NCBI GenBank assembly: GCA_946406115.1
Contig: OX291547.1
Span: 15,133,001 to 15,197,000 of the forward strand
Source: Apoda limacodes
Lineage: Eukaryota; Arthropoda; Insecta; Lepidoptera; Limacodidae
DNA: 64,000 bases
Direction: 5' to 3'
Positions within the stretch are counted from its first letter, which is position 1, and every line of letters begins with the position of its first letter. The notes under the pieces are model-generated. The model searched no databases, was not told the DNA's origin, and saw nothing but the letters and a program-made list of their open reading frames with translations. This document shows positions 60,146 to 64,000 of this stretch, piece by piece. The position numbers and the translations under genes were made by a program.

Positions 60146-63100
60146 GTTTCAATAGCAACATAACTTTTTCCTCAACTAACAGATTTACGGTGTGTTTGAA
60201 ATTTTGAAAGCATATATTTTTTAGGCCGCTAACCATTTTTCTCACAGTTAACCCCGAGATAGGTGTGATTTGAAAACTTGATATGGTTTCTGGTTTAAAG
60301 AGGCTCAATTTGATATGCGTCACTAAGTGTTACCGCATTTTCATGATGACTTTTTATGCCAATAAGTATCACATTGCGAAATTTTATTCAACTTTTATTT
60401 TTTTATTATTTAAATAGAAGAGGTATTACACATGTAGCAATATTTATTAATAAGAACAATACAAAACGCTTGTTTCAACAGCCTTTGATTGTTACTTTTT
60501 CCTTAACCAACAGATTTACGGTGTGTTTCAAATTTTGAAAGAAAATATTTTTTACGCCGCCAACCATTTTTCTCACAGTTAACCCCAAGATAGGTGTGAT
60601 TTGTAAACTTGATATGGTTTCTGGTTTAAAGAGGCTCAATTTGATATGCGTCACTAAGTGTTACCGCATTTTCATGATGACTTTTTATGCCAATAAGTAT
60701 CACATTGCGTAATTTTCTTCAACTTTTATTTTTTTATTATTTAAATAGAAGAGGTATTACACATGTAGCAATATTTATTAATAAGAACAATACAAAATGC
60801 TTGTTTCAACAGCCTTTGATTTTTACTTTTTCCTCAACTAACAGATTTACGGTGTGTTTGAAATTTTGAAAGAAAATATTTTTTACGCCGCTAACCATTT
60901 TTCTCACAGTTAACCCCGAGATAGGTGTAATTTGAAAACTTCATATGCTTTCTGGTTTAACGAGGCTCAATTTGACATACGTTACTAAGTGTTACCGCAT
61001 TTTTATGATGACCTTTTAGGCCGATAAGTATCACATTGTGAAATCTTCTTCAACTTTTATTTTTTTATTATTTAAATAGAAGACGTATTACACATGTAGC
61101 AATATTTATTAATAAGAACAATACAAAATGCTTGTTTCAACGGCATTTGATTGTAACTTTTTCCTCAACTAACAGATTTACGGTGTGTTTGAAATTTTGA
61201 AAGAAAATATTTTTTAGGCCGCTAACCATTTTTCTCACAGTTAACCCCGAGATAGGTGTGATTTGAAAACTTGATATGCTTTCTGGTTTAAAGAGGCTCA
61301 ATTTGATATGCGTCACTAAGTGTTACCGCATTTTCATGATGACTTTTTATGCCAATAAGTATCACATTGTGAAATTATTTTCAACTTTTAATTTTTTATT
61401 ATTTAAATTGAAGAGGTATTTCACATGTGGCAATATTTATTAATAAGAACAATACATAATGCTTGTTCCAACAGCCTTTGATTGTTACTTTTTCCTTAAC
61501 CAACAGATTTACGGTGTGTTTGAAATTTTGAAAGAAAATATTTTTTACGCCGCTAACCAATTTTCTCACAGTTAACCCCGAGATAGGTGTGATTTGAAAA
61601 CTTGATATGGTTTCTGGTTTAACGAGGCTCAATTTGACATACGTTACTAAGTGTTACCGCATTTTTATGATGACCTTTTAGGCCGATAAGTATCACATTG
61701 TGAAATCTTCTTCAACTTTTATTTTTTTATTATTTAAATAGAAGACGTTTTACACATGTAGCAATATTTATTAATAAGAACAATACAAAATGCTTGTTTC
61801 AACAGCCTTTGATTTTTTTCTTTTTCCTTAACCACCAGATTTACGGTGTGTTTGAAATTTTGAAAGAAAATAATTTTTAGGCCGCTAACCATTTTTCTCA
61901 CAGTTAACCCCGAGATAGGTGTGATTTGAAAACTTGATATGCTTTCTGGTTTAAAGAGGCTCATTTTGATATGCGTCACTAAGTGTTACCGCATTTTCAT
62001 GATGACTTTTTATGCCAATAAGTATCACATTGTGAAATCTTCTTCAACTTTTATTTTTTTATTATTTAAATTGAAGAGGTATTACACATGTAGCAATAAT
62101 TATTAATAAGAACAATACAAAATGCTTGTTCCAACAGCCTTTGATTGTTTCTTTTTCCTTAACCAACAGATTTACGGTGTGTTTGAAATTTTGAAAGAAA
62201 ATATTTTTTACGCCGCTAACCATTTTTCTCACAGTTAACCCCGAGATAGGTGTGATTTGAAAACTTGATATGGTTTCTGGTTTAAAGAGGCTCATTTTGA
62301 TATGCGTCACTAAGTGTTACCGCATTTTCATGATGACTTTTTATGCCAATAAATATCACATTGTGAAATCTTCTTCAACTTTTATTTTTTTATTATTTAA
62401 ATAGAAGACGTATTACACATGTAGCAATATTTATTAATAAGAACAATACAAAATGCTTATTTCAACAGCCTTTGTTTTTTTTCTTTTACCTTAACCAACA
62501 GATTTACGGTGTGTTTGAAATTTTGAAAGAAAATAATTTTTAGGCCGCTAACCATTTTTCTCACAGTTAACCCCGAGATAGGTGTAATTTGAAAACTTCA
62601 TATGCTTTCTGGTTTAACGAGGCTCAATTTGACATACGTTACTAAGTGTTACCGCATTTTTATGATGACCTTTTAGGCCGATAAGTATCACATTGTGAAA
62701 TCTTCTTCAACTTTTATTTTTTTATTATTTAAATAGAAGACGTATTACACATGTAGCAATATTTATTAATAAGAACAATACAAAATGCTTGTTCCAACAG
62801 CCTTTGATTGTTTTTTTTTCCTTAACCAACAGATTAACGGTGTGTTTGAAATTTTGAAAGAAAATATTTTTTACGCCGCTAACCATTTTTCTCACAGTTA
62901 ACCCCGAGATAGGTGTGATTTGAAAACTTCATATGCTTTCTGGTTTAACGAGGCTCAATTTGACATACGTTACTAAGTGTTACCGCATTTTTATGATGAC
63001 CTTTTAGGCCGATAAGTATCACATTGTGAATTTTCTTCAACTTTTATTTTTTTATTATTTAAATAGAAGAGGTATTACACATGTAGCAATATTTATTAAT

Positions 63101-64000
63101 AAGAACAATACAAAATGCTTGTTTCAACAGCCTTTGATTTTTTCTTTTTCCTTAACCAACAGATTTACGGTGTGTTTGAAATTTTGAAAGAAAATAATTT
63201 TTAGGCCGCTAACCATTTTACTCACAGTTAACCCCGAGATAGGTGTGATTTGAAAACTTCATATGCTTTCTGGTTAAACGAGGCTCAATTTGACATACGT
63301 CAGTAAGTGTTACCGCATTTTTATGATGACCGTTTAGGCCGATAAATATCACATTTTCAAATTTTCTTAAACTTTTATTTTTTATTATTTAAATAGAAGA
63401 GGTATTACACATGTAGCAATATTTATTAATAAGAACAATACAAAATGCTTGTTTCAACGGCATTTGATTGTAACTTTTTCCTCAACTAACAGATTTACGG
63501 TGTGTTTGAAATTTTGAAAGAAAATACTTTTTACGCCGCTAACCATTTTTTTCACAGTTAACCCCGAGATAGGTGTGATTTGAAAACTTGGTATGGTATC
63601 TGGTTTAATGAGGCTCAATTTGATATGCGTCACTAAGTGTTACCGCATTTTCTTGATGACTTTTTATGCCAATAAGTATCACATTGTGAAATTATCTTCA
63701 ACTTTTAATTTTTTATTATTTAAATTGAAGAGGTGTTACACATGTAGTAATATTTATTAATAAGAACAATACAAAATGCTTGTTTCAACAGCCTTTGATT
63801 GTTACTTTTTCCTTAACCAACAGATTTACGGTGTGTTTGAAAGTTTGAAAGAAAACAATTTTTAGGCCGCTAACCATTTTTCTCACAGTTAACCCCGAGA
63901 TAGGTGTGATTTGAAAACTTGATATGCTTTCTGGTTTAAAGAGGCTCAATTTGATATGCGTCACTAAGTGTTACCGCATTTTCATGATGACTTTTTATGC
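60137..64000 (-). repeat. Satellite array, block 2, inverted (at least 12 copies)
   Basis: The reverse anchor ('gatatgcgtcactaagtgtt' or 'gacatacgttactaagtgtt') occurs at 60312, 60643, 60974, 61305, 61636, 61968, 62299, 62631, 62962, 63292, 63622 and 63953, mean spacing 331. Two subfamilies alternate: one with 'gatgactttttatgccaata' (as in block 1) and one with 'gatgaccttttaggccgata' and 'gacatacgt'. The array runs off the window end, so its size is unknown. Confidence 0.98.

Noticed and set aside
50498..62310. Recurring 60-84-codon open frames inside the satellite, on both strands, as a possible repeated gene family.
   Set aside because: They are the same monomer read repeatedly. Frames open or close by single substitutions, occur on both strands of the same DNA, and have no start context or domain.
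49088..64000. CRISPR-like or bacterial direct-repeat array.
   Set aside because: The repeat unit is 331 bp without unique spacers, and the genome is clearly eukaryotic.
60137..64000. Inverted block as a recent mirror copy of block 1.
   Set aside because: Monomer types next to the switch point do not match symmetrically across it.

Overview
The window reads as AT-rich nuclear DNA of a moth or butterfly. The main reasons are the dispersed repeats, several of which I recognise as typical of Lepidoptera: the 'cttcaaaaaaggaggagg' foldback family, the 'agcttttgcccgcgg' family, tRNA-derived SINE-like elements, and a CR1/Jockey-type LINE whose 3' tip recurs across the window. Species and chromosome cannot be fixed from the sequence.

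Genes are few. A complete, uninterrupted Rap2-type Ras-family GTPase lies at 5985-6530 (+). A two-exon MADF-BESS DNA-binding protein lies at 25809-27237 (+), with clean splice sites at 25984 and 26677. Two weaker candidates are a GC-rich, signal-peptide-like exon at 28032-28183 (-), whose start is one base out of frame, and a 60-residue ORF at 30181-30363 (+) with a C-terminal hydrophobic segment just downstream of an arthropod-type initiator.

From 1 to about 48.8 kb the rest is repeat-rich intergenic or intronic DNA. It holds two substantial LINE copies on the minus strand (3.24-4.59 kb and 18.55-19.66 kb, the second nested inside a foldback repeat), a more degraded third copy (11.7-12.2 kb), several 3'-tip fragments, a second unrelated LINE relic (41.8-42.5 kb), SINE-like copies, short MITEs, and a striking 0.8-kb inverted-repeat element (14472-15265) built from nested hairpins.

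From about 49.1 kb to the window end lies one continuous satellite of ~331-bp monomers. About 34 monomers run in one orientation to ~60.13 kb. There the array flips at a short palindrome and at least 12 more monomers run in the opposite orientation past the window edge. Inside the first block a seven-monomer, 2317-bp higher-order unit is present twice with no difference seen. Two monomer subfamilies are interspersed, and a distinctive rare monomer occurs on both sides of the flip. The array, its inversion and the 2317-bp duplication are the most unusual content here. The genes do not form an evident pathway: Rap2 is a membrane-signalling switch and the MADF-BESS protein a probable transcription regulator, and they are neighbours only by position.
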